Origin: Lepidostoma basale
Taxonomy: Eukaryota; Arthropoda; Insecta; Trichoptera; Lepidostomatidae
DNA: 64,000 nucleotides
Direction of reading: 5' to 3'
Assembly: GCA_022606425.2 (NCBI GenBank)
Contig: JAHDVF020000016.1
Location: forward strand, 4,246,501-4,310,500
The notes under the pieces are model-generated. The model saw only the letters and a program-made list of their open reading frames with translations, had not been told where the DNA came from and made no database searches. Made by a program: the position numbers and the translations under genes. Shown one piece after another: positions 1 to 10,635 of the stretch. The stretch's first letter is position 1, and every line of letters starts with the position of its first letter.

Positions 1-350
1 TGCCAGACGGAACAACTCCCCCACCCCTGGACTCCGGTCCATCCCTTGATATTCTCGAGCCAGAACATCTGGGGTCTTCCCACACCGCGCCTACTTTCGA
101 TCTTCCCTTTTATGATGAGGTGCAGCAGATCGTATTTCTCGTTACGGAGAATGTCTCTCAAATATGTCATCTTTCTAGACTTCACATCAGACAACAATTC
201 TTCTACTAATCTGGCTATATTAAGCACCTCATTGTTGGTGACCAAATCAGTCCAAGAAATCTGCAACATTCTGCGATGGAGACATATTTCAAGTGCTTCT
301 ATACGGTTTATTGTGTTCACTTTGAGGGTCCAAGTATAAATTTATAAGAT
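1..350 (-). mobile_element. LINE-B fragment (RT C-terminal region)
   Basis: Read on the minus strand this gives a degraded non-LTR retrotransposon C-terminal region: 'NRIEALEICLHRRMLQISWTD', then a KYDLLHLIIKGKIESRRG-type stretch. The same arrangement is found at 5838-6432 (plus) and 12605-13170 (minus), which makes it a dispersed family. It runs off the left edge of the window. The plus-strand ORF at 46-339 is its antisense shadow. A dead copy. Confidence 0.8.
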
Positions 351-509
351 AATCAAATGATTTTACTGAAATCTCTGTTCATACGAAATATTTTTTTTTC
401 TGATTAAGATAAGAACTTCTTCCCATTTTGTTTTTATTTCGACGGCAAACGGTCACACTAGACTCGCTGGCATCGACATACTGGATACAGATAAAGGCAG
501 AAGTGGAAA

Positions 510-895
510 TCTTCTTCTTCTTCTTCTTCTTTTGATAGATCTGACGATCTGTGACACAAATCATATCTCGTCGGATGATGAGATCCAACTGTCCCTCCAT
601 CTCTTAGGCGGTCTTCCAGGTGGGCGGTGTCCGGAAGGGATTTCATAAGCGGCTGTACTCGTATATGCGAGTCTGTCACCATCCATTCGGGCTACATGGT
701 CCCTCCAGTATCTTCTTCTGGATCTACTCCACTGAACGATATCCTCTATTTCGCAGGTTTTTCTTATGTCTGCGTTGCGGACACGATCTCGGAGGGTTTT
801 TCCAGTAATTGATTTTAGGACCTTCATCTCCGATGTTCATAGTAGTCCCTTGGTTCGCATAGTGTCAGCCCGCGTCAGAAGTGGAAGTAGTTCTT
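510..895 (-). mobile_element. LINE-F fragment with GAA-rich tail
   Basis: The minus-strand ORF at 561-827 (88 codons) contains 'GKTLRDRVRNADIRKTCEI', then WRDHVARMDGDR and a GRPPKRWRDSW stretch. This is the region downstream of the reverse transcriptase in many insect LINEs. The element ends in a (GAA)n run at about 512-534, which is its 3' tail. Related pieces lie at 12240, 48120, 48770 and 61685. 5'-truncated and non-functional. Confidence 0.8.
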
Positions 896-1735
896 AAAAA
901 CATCGCATTAATGTTATTTCATTATTATTATTAAATAGATTTAATAATAATAAAGTCTCTCACAAAGGAGTACAAAAATATGGTTTTGACACTAAAGGCA
1001 TATTTATGTAATATGTTTTTTATCAAGAAACAAGTTACATGTGATGACTCGATATTATTTTTAATTAGACCGCTTTAGTCTATAATTAATAATCACTTAA
1101 TAATAATATGGTTAACGCGACCCACACATCGGGTAACCCGTTTATGGGAGACAGATAAAATATTTGAAATATTAATTAGAATGAATAAATATTCGGAATT
1201 TGAAATAATTTTGTTAGAATCGTCGAGTGAACGTAGCATTTTCAAGTATAAACCAAGTATCACACGTAAGAATTTCCACTATCATGCGTATTTTATGCCT
1301 TATAATAAGAGGAACATCTAAAATATGAAGATAAATGTCAAATTTAAAACAGAAAAACACAATACATTTCAACGTAAACTTGATAAGATTGAATGTTGAC
1401 GTTCATTTCTTTTGAAGGTTAAATAATACGTTACGCATATCGAAATGAAGTACGTGTATAGGGGAGAATAAAGCGTACAAAAAAAAACAATTCATAATAT
1501 GTACAGTCCCTGATAAACCTATTAGCTATAAGCTCATTTTTATATTTTATATTGAAGTACTCTTAAAATTCAGTAATATTACTGAGATTAAAATTATATT
1601 TATTAAAAATATATATTATGCACGATAACAAAAATGTGAACATTGACTGATTGTTAATAATCACGTAAATGTATTTTTATTTAAAGAGCTAAAAATATTA
1701 TTTTACGATTATTGAAAAACATAACATAGTCTAGA
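896..1735. other. AT-rich stretch, no gene seen
   Basis: Short AT-rich sequence with stops in all frames. I recognise no repeat family, RNA gene or ORF here. Confidence 0.5.
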
Positions 1736-1910
1736 GACAACTACCCCCACAGCAAAAATTGACCATAGAGAAGGGGGTTCCCACCACATACCCGAGGCTG
1801 TTATAGGGCGCAGCGTCGCCCTTTCGTCAGCCTTGCTCAAGCACTTCCTAGACCTGTTCCCCATCCATCCGGGATTTACATTTGATATACGAGTATATCA
1901 TCGCAAGGGG
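1736..1910. other. GC-richer unrecognised block
   Basis: A 170-bp patch of markedly higher G+C than its surroundings, with no long ORF in either direction. It ends next to an ATACGAGTAT decamer at 1887-1896. It could be an old repeat or a conserved noncoding piece; I cannot name it. Confidence 0.3.
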
Positions 1911-2224
1911 ATGCCAGACCCCATTTCATCTAATACATGTTTATTGAAAAAAATTGAGACTATTTCTATACAACGAAGGGTATGAAAATCTAATTTAAAT
2001 TTGATGTTGAATTGTTTTTGTATTAAAGTACATATTGTTATATTATAATACAATCGTGTATCAAATGAACAGTTTACCGAGATTGTTTGGACAGATATAA
2101 ACATAATTGACAAATAAGATAAAAGTTGACAGAATCACATCAAATAATTGTCTTAAACTCGACAATGTTAGTTAGTAGCAAAATATTATATTAATTTTTT
2201 TTTAGTATCAATTCTAGTGGATCT

Positions 2225-2510
2225 GGTTATTTATGTACAAATTAACGTGACACTAAAAATGGCGAGAGACAAGCAACCTATCACATGCGGTGTTCCAAGT
2301 ACCAGTAAAAAAAATGTTAATAGACATTGCTGCAAACCAATTTGCAAGACGTTTAGAGTGGCGCATGAGCTCTGATTGCCATACCGATGGTCTCAGTTTT
2401 GATTCCCGGCGATGGCAGTGTGATTGTTACAGAATTCACGTGACAATAAAATGGCGATAGATTAGACATCTATCACATGTCATGAGAATAAATATAATAG
2501 CTAAACATAA
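2225..2510 (+). mobile_element. SINE-T copies (tRNA-derived SINE), degraded
   Basis: The body of a tRNA-derived SINE: a degraded B-box (TTTTGATTCCCGGC) near 2397-2410, then the family-specific 'TTCACGTGACAATAAAATGG' segment and a TATCACATGTCATGA end. A second, shorter piece of the same body lies at about 2225-2295. Other copies are at 11065, 26045, 30740 and 47915. Confidence 0.75.
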
Positions 2511-3210
2511 ATTGTATAAAGTAATTAGGTTCAAACGACCTGTTGTAAACAAAATAAAAATCCATAGGACTACAACAAACAAAAAATCCTAGTTAGATCC
2601 TAATTACTTTATGTAAGAAACGTAAGACGATCCGAATAAAAATATCTGAGAGTGTAGGCAGAAGATAAAAGTAAAGCGGAGCCAGCATCTCGTATGCCTA
2701 GTGGGCTGGAGGAGCTCGCACTCGTCTTATTTACGAGTTTTAGAACAACTTCCAAGTCTACACGAAAGCACATCCATCTACATAATATTAACATACTGCG
2801 TAATAATAAACTTTTGTTACGCAGAATATGTTTTTTGGTTAAGGGTGAAATAAACGTGAATTCAGTGAGAGAAAAAAAGGCACCCTGTGCTCTGTTTGAT
2901 ATTGGATATAACGGTCCGTGTGAAATTACAATATCAAAGGGAAAAGTTAAGTGCATACTTATCTTTTGGGCGTTAAGGCGAATTATAGGCTGGGAATGGC
3001 GAATCAAAAGGGCGGAGTAGCACGCACACAAGCAGGAGATAAAAGTTAACACAGCTTTAAGATTATTATGTATTCTTGCCTTTCATTATAGCGATCAATA
3101 TTTCAAAGTCTTTGAATCAATATAATAGGTATATCTTGTTAACATTCATTGTTCCTTAAACAAAGATATTAAACTACATATCAAATATTTAACCACCCTA
3201 CATATTTGAA

Positions 3211-3267
3211 CGTACGTGATACGTTCACTTTGACTGTATAATTCTGCGCTATCCCGTATCACGTACG
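3211..3267. repeat. Perfect 13-bp inverted repeat, 31-nt loop
   Basis: CGTACGTGATACG at 3211-3223 is exactly reverse-complemented by CGTATCACGTACG at 3255-3267. It is unusually GC-rich for the area. It does not match any other repeat in the window. The rest of 2511-3755 is AT-rich and without a recognisable gene; the opposed ORFs at 2609-3052 overlap each other and have no family features. Confidence 0.7.
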
Positions 3268-3755
3268 CGCTTGAGAAAAAGTAATGTACCTAAAATGTAC
3301 AAACTGTTAGGGATAAGCGCGTGCGCCAACAACAGAGTACAAGTCTTAATAAATATGATAGTTTTACAAGGGGCACGCGAAGTGTGCGGCCGAGTATTTG
3401 ACGTTTCGTAATTTAAAAAAATAAAATTAATATAATTATAATTAAATTTCATTAATAAAAACCTGCTTTTTTTGCACGTTTCTCGGAAAATAACCTGAAG
3501 GTTGGGCGGTTAATATTGAAGAAAATGTTAGCTTTCTAAATTTATATTAATATTTTTAATGAGTGACACGTTTCACTTTGCCAGGTCAGTATTAAATGAT
3601 AATAACAAAATTGGTTTTAAAGATTTTATTATTATTTTGTCAAAGCACTTACCACTTGGCACCGAAGGTTGTCAAATTGTTATTAATTTTGGCTTAAGAA
3701 TTGCTTTGTTTCAATTACCAAACAAGGTTAATACTTAATTTAAAACACAGTTTTT

Positions 3756-3835
3756 TATTTTCTTCTTCTTCTTCTTCTTCACTTTTGGTAGACTCAGGAG
3801 TTTGTTATTACAGGCAGTCTTTTATTTAATGAAAA
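3756..3835 (-). mobile_element. LINE tail remnant ((GAA)n, minus)
   Basis: A CTTCTTCTTCTTCTTC run followed by a short stretch. It matches the tail layout of the GAA-tailed LINEs (A, F), read on the minus strand. Too short to assign further. Confidence 0.45.
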
Positions 3836-3837
3836 AA

Positions 3838-3960
3838 AATATATATTTACAAAAATTCTTTATTATTATATATTTAGTGAGCTTCCACTTGTGTTAAACG
3901 TCGACCGGTTTCAGCCGCTTGCTGACATCTTTTGGTCCGTTGTTTTTTAATTTAATTTTC
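3838..3960 (-). mobile_element. HH5 foldback element, single arm
   Basis: On the minus strand it carries CAGCAAGCGGCTG, then AAACCGGTCGAC (about 3900-3925), followed by an ACACAAGTGGAAGC segment and an AATATATAATAATAAAGAA end. The same order occurs at 16645-16735. The hammerhead-like box is degraded to CAAAAGA. Only one arm is present. Confidence 0.65.
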
Positions 3961-4660
3961 ATATTCCCATACACTGCCATTTAAAACGGAAAAATTAGGT
4001 GTGTACAAAAAAAAACACGTGAAAGACTATATATTTTATAACAGTACTGAGAAATCAGAAATTAATTAAACAGCGTTATTAAAACTATAATAAATTAAAT
4101 CATCATGGAAATATAAGAGCGGTTAAACTTTGCACCAAAATTGTTTGGAGCATTTTAGAGGCAAGACGAAGTTCCGGCCGAAGTTGGGACGGCGCGGCGC
4201 GCTGAAACGCCGGACATATGAGAAAGTTTAGCAAAAACAAGTTTTCGCGGGGGAAGAAGCAAAACAAAAAGATTGACGGTCCAGAGAGCGTACAAATACG
4301 CTACGCTAGTCAAAAACACTGGAACTTTCAGCAAACAAACTGCTTAACACGAGCTTGAACCAATGGTCACATTTCAGGCGATCAGCAGAGTAAACGGTTA
4401 TTGCTAACTAACCAATCGCGCTATTCACCTTGAGGGGTAGGTAAAAAGAGTGAACCGCCACACTCTTTCCTGACATACTTCTCTTGTTTCATAAACGTTC
4501 GTATCATGAACGCACGTTGATTTCTCCTCACGTGGCCAATATTTAACTTTTGATTGATATGACTATAATAAATTAAATTATGATACAATATTTATCTTTT
4601 TCTTTTCTATATACTTTGTATATAAATAACTTACATTGTAAAAAAAATTAAATAACATAG

Positions 4661-4694
4661 ACATGTTTCGGACAACCAGTCCTTCTTCAGTGAT
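4661..4694 (-). ncRNA. Hammerhead-like ribozyme motif (HH1, left arm)
   Basis: On the minus strand: CTGAAGA, extra A, GGAC-TGGTT-GTCC hairpin, GAAAC, ATGT. CUGANGA and GAAA are the hammerhead core boxes. Stem II has 4 bp and stem III is a minimal CATG palindrome. The extra A between box and stem departs from the textbook core. Confidence 0.55.
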
Positions 4695-4782
4695 ATACGA
4701 GTATATTATAAAGATACATATTTAAAATATCATATAAACAGTATTATAATTTTTTAAATATGTATCTTTATAATATGTATCA

Positions 4783-4814
4783 CTGATTAAGGACTGGTTG
4801 TCCGAAACATGTTT
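4783..4814 (+). ncRNA. Hammerhead-like ribozyme motif (HH1, right arm)
   Basis: Inverted counterpart of the left-arm motif: CTGATTA, extra A, the same GGAC-TGGTT-GTCC hairpin, GAAAC, ATGTTT. The box has one change from CUGANGA (G8 to T), so this arm is probably weaker or inactive. Confidence 0.5.
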
Positions 4815-5086
4815 TTGTAATTTTATTTTTTATAATGTAAGTGTTGTACGTATATACAAAGTACATAAAAAAGAAAAAGAGAAATAAAGCATCTACAACA
4901 CGAAGTGTGGCGAATATAGAAGAAAATATGATACAATAAATTCAATTATCAACATAGATTAATTTGATCGTGCCACGTTTTCCTCGGTCTTCCTATATTT
5001 CTAGTTCCGTTTGCGTGGTACACCTACATATACTTTCGTAGTTTTCATATAACAGTTATTGCAAATTCGTTATTAAACGTGTGTGC

Positions 5087-5198
5087 ATGACAAGATCTGT
5101 GAATGTTATGGAAGGGAGAGAAGTATGCCAGTGTTGCGGTCCATTCTTACTGCCTACCTCTTCGGAGAGACGGCCTGATGGTAAGCTAGTTAGTTGTT
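5087..5198 (+). mobile_element. LINE-C 3' end
   Basis: Plus-strand LINE-C terminal segment: CATGACAAGATCTGTGAATG, then a TTACTGCCTACCTCTTCGG region, a GAGACGG segment, and a degenerate (GTTA)n tail ending near 5198. 5'-truncated. Confidence 0.7.
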
Positions 5199-5837
5199 TA
5201 GTTTGTAAACAAATCATAGTAATGGCGATTCCACCGTCGAAATTGCGTTGAGTTTATAATTTTTTTTTTTTTTTACCTATTTACGAGAAAAAGAAACATT
5301 TCAATATTAAAAATTGATATTTTGTTATATATTACAATAGTATTGCGAAAATAACACGTCACACAAATTTCCTCTGTATTTTCCTAAATTATCAATATTT
5401 AAAAGGAAAATACAAAAATACATTTCACAACCCTCCGCACAACCTCCCTTAGCGTCGCCGTTAAATTAACAGTCACGGCTCAATGCATAATTAAATTCAC
5501 AAACAGATATTCTTGATATAAACATAGGTATATAATTCGGTACAATAAAACAAAGTCGATAACAAGGGTCGACTGATTACCAAAGGACAAAATATAAAAT
5601 AAAGATCCTTTGTAGGATTATGGAAATGTTAGGGCCCATAGGGAAACGGGCCCAAATCGATAGTCGGGAACTGGCAAAAGACAAAAAAATAAATAAAGAG
5701 GATACAGCTGAAATAATTTCCCTTGAGTTACAAAATGAATTTAATAATATATACGACTTTTTTAAAGAAAATGAATAGGTATTTTTTCGGATTTAGAAGC
5801 TTCTAAAAGATGTATTTTAGTAAGAAATAAATCTACA
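5199..5837. other. No gene seen
   Basis: AT-rich DNA with a 14-base T run near 5260. Nothing recognisable until the LINE-B copy begins. Confidence 0.5.
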
Positions 5838-6432
5838 ATTGAGTTTGGTATTATGCAAAATTGAGGCAGCAAGAGCTGCAATTAATAAAATGAAATCACT
5901 CTTCTGCAATGCTAACATAAATTTGAAACTCCGCCAGAGAATAATCACATGCTATGTGGGGTCTGTTTTATTTTATGGATGCGAACCGTGGACCTCAAAA
6001 GTCAACACAATGAACAGACTGAAAGCATTTGAAATGTGGCTCTATCGCTTAGTTATCAGAATTCTCTGGACAGACATGGTTACTAATACCAAAGTCCTGA
6101 GGCGAGCTAGAGTTGACAGGGAGCTGTTGTCAACTATCAAGGTTCGAAAGATTTCACAACTGGGACATGTGCTGCGTGGGGAGAAGTACCACCTTCTTCA
6201 ACTGATATTGGAGGGGAAAATTGAGGGACGCCAAGGGCCCGGTAGGAGAGAGATGTCCTGGTTGCGAAACATAAGGGAGTGGCAAAGTGTGGAGGAGCTG
6301 TTCCGAGCGGCGACAGGTTCGCCGAGGTGATCGCCAACGTTGGGGAACCCGACAGGGCACCGTTGTCTGCCCCAATCCTTCTTTCAATATCCCTCTACAC
6401 TCCCCCATCTTTTGTAAACATACTACATAAAT
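5838..6432 (+). mobile_element. LINE-B C-terminal ORF fragment
   Basis: A 163-codon open frame (5839-6330) encodes the region after the RT domain of a non-LTR retrotransposon. It begins 'AARAAINKMKSLFCNANINL', continues through YGCEPWTSKVNTMNRLKAFE and an RILWTDMVTNTKVLRRAR block, then LGHVLRGEKYHLLQLILEGK and a GPGRREMSWLRNIREW end. No RT catalytic residues are included, so it is 5'-truncated. The frame breaks near 6330 while related sequence continues. Copies at 1-350 and 12605-13170 confirm it is repetitive. Family assignment beyond non-LTR LINE is not made. Confidence 0.85.
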
Positions 6433-7315
6433 ACACAAACTCATCTACTTGCTCCAGATTTTCACCATTCAAGCTAATGTTGCTGTAGATTTCTCATTTT
6501 GATATGAACGAAGATACGATTACTAAGCAAAGGTGAATATGTATTCAAATTAGTAACGATGTAAATCTTAATAAAATAATAACAAGTGTAAACAACACGG
6601 TGACAACCGCAAATTGTATAATATATGTATTACAAATCAATAGAAAACTAGGAATCTTAATATCGCAATAAGATTGAGTTGCTTGTATTTGAAACAAGGA
6701 AATTTATCTCTAGATGTTGTAAAACAGAAACCACCGACCCATCTACGAGTATAAGCAGCGTATCAGCTTGCTTACAAACCGACCAAACTACAGCTTGAGC
6801 GCCCAACAGCCTACACACCACTAGGCCTGCAGTAATGGAATACCGGGAGAGCAATAATGTGATCAGATAACCGAGTTAAGCCTTGTTCAACCAAATGATT
6901 GATTCTGCGGTAATCTAGCCTAATCGGGTCGGATGCCGGGGGATGAAAATCATTTAAATTTCCAACATTTTAATTAATACTGAATTAGTTTACACTGCCT
7001 TGCACTCACGAGACAACGCGGTTTGCTTAAATTAAGGCAACAAATGTGTCAGTAGTGTGATCGTAAGGTGGTATAATTTATTTTTATTTATTATATATTT
7101 TTTTATGAAAACGTTCGTTTTAATTGATGAGAATGACATGTGCTGCCTTGCTAAGACTTGGCTGAGCTTGCATGTTTCGAGAAATCGGAATTCGCCGAAC
7201 ACTTTTGAAAAATAGTATTTAATAAAAATAACAGCGTTTTAATCTTACACGTTAATATTTTTTTTTAATTTGTAAAATTGAAACAATAAAATAATAAACC
7301 AAATAAACTTAACTC
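6433..7315. other. No gene seen
   Basis: Mostly AT-rich. A faint, degraded HH2-like stretch (GAAAACGTTCG, then GAGAATGACATGT) may lie at 7105-7145. No ORF with family features. Confidence 0.4.
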
Positions 7316-7325
7316 CAAGTCCAAT

Positions 7326-7613
7326 CTATGTATTGTTTCTTGAACAACGGTGTAAAACTCCATTTTTAATAATTTATTAGAATGAAAACGTCTGTTTTCT
7401 AGAAGTTTTATTATACTTTATGCGAATGACATGTTTCGCCTGTCTAAGGCATTATCAAATATAGCAAAAATTAAACGCGTTGTTGTTTTTATACAGCTGA
7501 ATATGGTAATTGACGTGGCCAATACACCGTTGAAAGCAATTAAGGGATAAACTCCAGAAACATGCCATTCAGATAAAACTTTCAACAAACAGACGTTTTC
7601 ATTAATTAATTAT
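7326..7613. mobile_element. HH2 foldback element with 10-bp TSD
   Basis: A 288-bp element between direct repeats CAAGTCCAAT (7316-7325 and 7614-7623). The left arm has the family start TTGTTTCTTGAACAA, then GAAAACGTCTGTTTTCTAGA, ATTATACTTTATGCGAATGA and CATGTTTCGCCT. The right arm ends with the inverted CAGACGTTTTCATT. The hammerhead-like core is read on the minus strand of the left arm. No coding capacity. HH2 is the commonest HH family here. Confidence 0.75.
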
Positions 7614-7744
7614 CAAGTCCAATTATTGATTTGTTTGTATTTTCCCCAATCTCAATCAAATAACATTTATACCAGCTTCTAGACATAACTCCTCCTCCCG
7701 CTTCATTTAGTATATACGTAACGATTTTCTCACATTTTATTGTT

Positions 7745-7840
7745 TAAATTTCTACACCGAAGAAAGCCGTCTGTGGTCCGAAACAGGTTTATAAAAAATG
7801 CTAAAAAGTGTTGTAAAAATACAGCATTAAAAAAACCCAA
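7745..7840 (+). mobile_element. HH11 fragment, degraded hammerhead-like core
   Basis: CCGAAGA, extra A, an imperfect hairpin AGCCGTCTGTGGTC, then CGAAACAGGTTT at about 7757-7790. The layout matches the other HH families but the stem is poorly paired. Single arm, probably dead. Confidence 0.4.
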
Positions 7841-7930
7841 TATAATCTTACGTCTTTGTTCAAGGAACGATAAACGTATTTAATATTCATCTATCAATCC
7901 AATATTTTTAAAGCATCATTATATATAGTT

Positions 7931-8382
7931 ACTAACTAACTAACTAACCATCACGCCATCTCCCTGAAAGGATAGGCAGAAAGAATGGACTGTCACACTT
8001 TTACTGATGCGACACTCCATCCTTCTCTTTTCGCTCCGCGGGAGACGCGGTGTGATGGGTTGCGAACCTCATCGCCACCAATAGGCATCTCCCGCGCACA
8101 CTTCGATCGTGCAACACCCACAAAATAAATCTAAAACAAATAATATAAAATACAATGATATAAAATAAAATAACAAAATAAAAATAATTTAACACAAAAT
8201 GTTCTTTTTAGGTGGTGCACATATTGTCTATTTAATTTATGTTCCACGAATCCACCGTTTTTTTTAATTTAGCACATAATGTTTTTTTTCGATGTTGCAC
8301 ATGTTGACATGGACGATCCGGACTTTTGTGTTTATTTAATTTGTGTTTCATTTATTGTATCCACCGTTTTTTAAATTAGCTG
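7931..8382 (-). mobile_element. SINE-C, full-length-looking copy
   Basis: A 450-bp non-coding element, antisense here. Its 3' end (left side) is the LINE-C terminus: (CTAA)n, then the antisense of the TTCTGCCTA...GGAGACGG segment. The middle is a GC-rich 'CGCGGGAGACGCGGTGTGATG' type block, cut here to CGGGAGACGCGGTGTGATGG. The far end is AT-rich and stops at ATTAGCT. The copy at 9190-9647 has the same two ends, so the 5' end is defined. No tRNA-like promoter is clear. Confidence 0.8.
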
Positions 8383-9177
8383 TAAGTAGGCACTTAACCA
8401 GCAAGAACTTTGAAATAATATTGAAGAAATTATTCAAATTGTCATTGGAACAAATGAAAATTTATTTTTACACCTGTCAAAATTCTTTATAAAAACTTTA
8501 AAACTAATAAAATTTTACTTGGCTAATATATCATTAGGTAACCCTTATTGCAAAATTGTCTGGTTTATTAGTTTAACCCTTTTTACAGCTCTAATCACGC
8601 TGGTAAATTTTTGTAAACGAACAAAAAATCTGCGCGAAAACGTAAAAAACATAAAGCTTTTTAATAAGAATAGGCGATATTAAACCGAGAGTTTAATAAA
8701 AAGACGAATGGAGAAAGAAAGAGAGAGATAGAGTGAGGTCCACTGAGAAAAACTAAGGTATATATTACATAATTCACGCTTCTTATGGATCCTGACGAAT
8801 GGGTCCACGAAACGACCAACCAAATGAAAAATGAGAGTGAACTAGTAAAAAAAACCATTACGCTTGATGAAATGACTATGGCGAATAAAAATAATGACCA
8901 AACAAGTCGTTACCGCTGCTCTAACGATGCAATTACTTTTAAATCAAATTTTACAAAATGCTGCAACAAGGGAGCCATCAAGAATAATGGAAACGAAAAG
9001 AATAAACAATATTATCATAATAGATGTAATGTAAACATTACGCAAAATAATAAGAACACAGTGCTCCCAAAGAGATGGGAAAATTGAATGAACGAATGAT
9101 GAAATAACAAAAACAATCATTATTAAAGGATACTTGGAATTCTATTATAATCGAAGAATTTTGTGCTTTAGTAATTA
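8383..9177. other. Inter-SINE spacer; doubtful ORF 8785-9087
   Basis: Holds an open frame of 100 codons (8785-9087, plus) starting 'MDPDEWVHETTNQMKNESEL'. It is rich in N and K, as chance frames in AT-rich DNA tend to be, and I recognise no domain or splice context. Treated as probably spurious. Confidence 0.3.
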
Positions 9178-9189
9178 GTCATAAGAATA

Positions 9190-9647
9190 ACTAACTAACT
9201 AACTAACCATCACGCCGTCTCCCCGAAAGGGTAGGCAGAAAGAATGGACTGTCACACTTTAACCGATGCGGCACTCCATCCTTCTCTTTTCGCCCCGCGG
9301 GAGACGCGATGTGATGGGTTGCGAACCTCATCGCCACCAATAGGCATCTCCCGCGCACACTTCGATCTTCCAACATCCACAAAATAAATCTTAAACAAAT
9401 GATATAAAATACAATGATATAAAATAAAATAACAAAATAAAAATAATTTAATACAAAATGTTATTTTTAGATGGTGCACATTTGTCTATTTAATTTATTT
9501 TCCACGAATCCACCGTTTTTTTTAATTTAGCACATAATGTAATAACACATAATGTTTTCCGATGTTGCACATGTTGACGTGGACGATCCGGACTTTTGTG
9601 TTTATTTAATTTAGGTTACACGTATCCACCGTTTTTTTAAATTAGCT
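9190..9647 (-). mobile_element. SINE-C with 12-bp TSD
   Basis: A second near-identical SINE-C copy, 458 bp, flanked by GTCATAAGAATA at 9178-9189 and 9648-9659. The perfect flanking repeat fixes both ends of the family. The 3' end is shared with LINE-C, so LINE-C machinery is the likely driver of its movement (inference from SINE-LINE tail sharing). Confidence 0.88.
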
Positions 9648-9825
9648 GTCATAAGAATACATATTTAATATTAATACAATGTCTGCAAGAAGGATATACT
9701 CGTATATACCCTTTTAACTGTTGGAAGTGTAAAATAGAATATTTTTAAGCCTTTTTCTTACTACTTTTTATCACATTTCAAAGTATATATAATGTTGAAT
9801 CTTATGATATAATTATATTTTAAGG

Positions 9826-9975
9826 ATTAATTGTATCTCAATAGAGACGAAGGTGTAATTTTTTTTGGATACAATTAATCCTTAAAAAATGATTAACTCG
9901 CAATGGGTAAAATCCAGTGTTTGTCTACAAGTATTTGTACACATTCAAAAAACAAATTATATTTTAGTTACGAGT
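9826..9975 (+). mobile_element. REP3 element, internally deleted copy
   Basis: Has the REP3 signature ATTGTATCTCAATAGAGACG, then directly the REP3 end GCAATGGGTAAAATCCAGTG and TTTGTCTACAAGTATTTGTA. The 200-350 bp interior seen at 20259 and 60485 is missing. Confidence 0.65.
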
Positions 9976-10199
9976 ACAATCTATGCGCGGTAAAGTGCAC
10001 CAATTTACAGGCAGCAAATATATTAAGTAAAATGTACTTTAATGAAAATTTTATGATATTAGAAGAAAGTGTAATTTTTTGACTTGCTAGAGCATTATGA
10101 AACTTCTAGAAAACGTACGTGGTCCTCAATAATAAATATTAAATGAGTTTTACATCATTGTTTGAGCCACAATAAACATATAAATACATTCGAGAATAT

Positions 10200-10305
10200 T
10201 TTTGCAATTACTTATATCAAGCCAATTGTGACATATGGATAATGGCTCTCAAAGAGCGACGAATGATGTACTGGTTTGAGAATAAGATTCAAAGAATGAT
10301 CTTGG
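10200..10305 (+). mobile_element. LINE-G fragment
   Basis: About 100 bp related to 46945-47390: a GTTTGAGAATA(A/G)GAT segment followed by a close match to AAATGATC(C/T)TGG. Coding for the RT C-terminal 'F-E-N-R-I' region, with frameshifts. It runs straight into an HH2 copy. Confidence 0.6.
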
Positions 10306-10445
10306 TTATCTATGGTTTCTTTAACAAAGATGTAAAATATCATATTAAATCATTTATACGAATGAAAACGTCGGTTTTCTAGAAGTTTAATTACATTTCA
10401 TGGGAATGATATGTTTCGCCTTAACAAGGCGTTTTCATTCATTTT
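10306..10445. mobile_element. HH2 partial copy
   Basis: GGTTTCTTTAACAAAGATGT start, then ATACGAATGAAAACGTCGG, CTAGAAGTTTAATTACATTT, ATGGGAATGATATGTTTCGCC. Ends in a short inverted GGCGTTTTCATTCATT, so the second arm is almost entirely lost. Confidence 0.7.
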
Positions 10446-10630
10446 AATAATCTTGAGACTTTAATCAGATAAAGAAGAACTTGGAGACAATGTAGAATTA
10501 TAATCGATGCAATAGAATAAGAAATCACATGTTAGTTTATCTCACGATCAATTTTACTGTTCATAAATAGTAAAATTAGTCGTGAGATAATGTTATATGT
10601 TCTACATATTTTTTTAAATATCTCAGATAA
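10446..10630. other. No gene seen
   Basis: AT-rich spacer. It contains the imperfect inverted pair TTATCTCACGA (10537) and TCGTGAGATAA (10578), a small hairpin of unknown meaning. Confidence 0.4.
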
Positions 10631-10635
10631 TTAAG

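Larger units (their letters stand above)
4591..4926. mobile_element. HH1 inverted hammerhead-like element with TSD
   Basis: A 336-bp foldback element flanked by the 12-bp direct repeat TATGATACAATA (4579-4590 and 4927-4938). The two arms are inverted copies of one unit: an ACTTTGTATAT-type outer end, then a hammerhead-like core facing outward in each arm. It has no coding capacity. A second copy is at 60360-61065. It resembles a non-autonomous Penelope-like element with inverted terminal units; that assignment is an inference. Confidence 0.75.
4397..5075 (-). mobile_element. LINE-C copy, split by HH1
   Basis: The minus-strand LINE-C 3' end starts with CTAACTAACC at the left. It carries the antisense of the CACGTGAGGAG and GGAAAACGTGGCACGATCAA segments. 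The body is interrupted at 4591-4926 by the HH1 element, with a 12-bp duplication of the LINE-C sequence. The distal part resumes at 4939 and runs to about 5075. No intact ORF. Confidence 0.8.

Noticed and set aside
46..339. 97-codon plus ORF
   Set aside because: It is antisense to a LINE-B coding fragment that has recognisable motifs on the minus strand.
2609..3052. 147-codon minus and 108-codon plus ORFs
   Set aside because: They overlap on opposite strands, with no domain, no splice context and no homologous copy here. Probably chance.
4591..4926. HH1 as an ordinary MITE
   Set aside because: 12-bp TSD, asymmetric variable ends and ribozyme-like cores fit a retroelement-derived unit better than a cut-and-paste element.
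8785..9087. 100-codon ORF between the two SINE-C copies
   Set aside because: N/K-rich low-complexity product with no domain and no upstream signal I can support.
9190..9660. (CTAA)n runs as telomere-like repeats
   Set aside because: They are the 3' tails of LINE-C and SINE-C, not tandem arrays.
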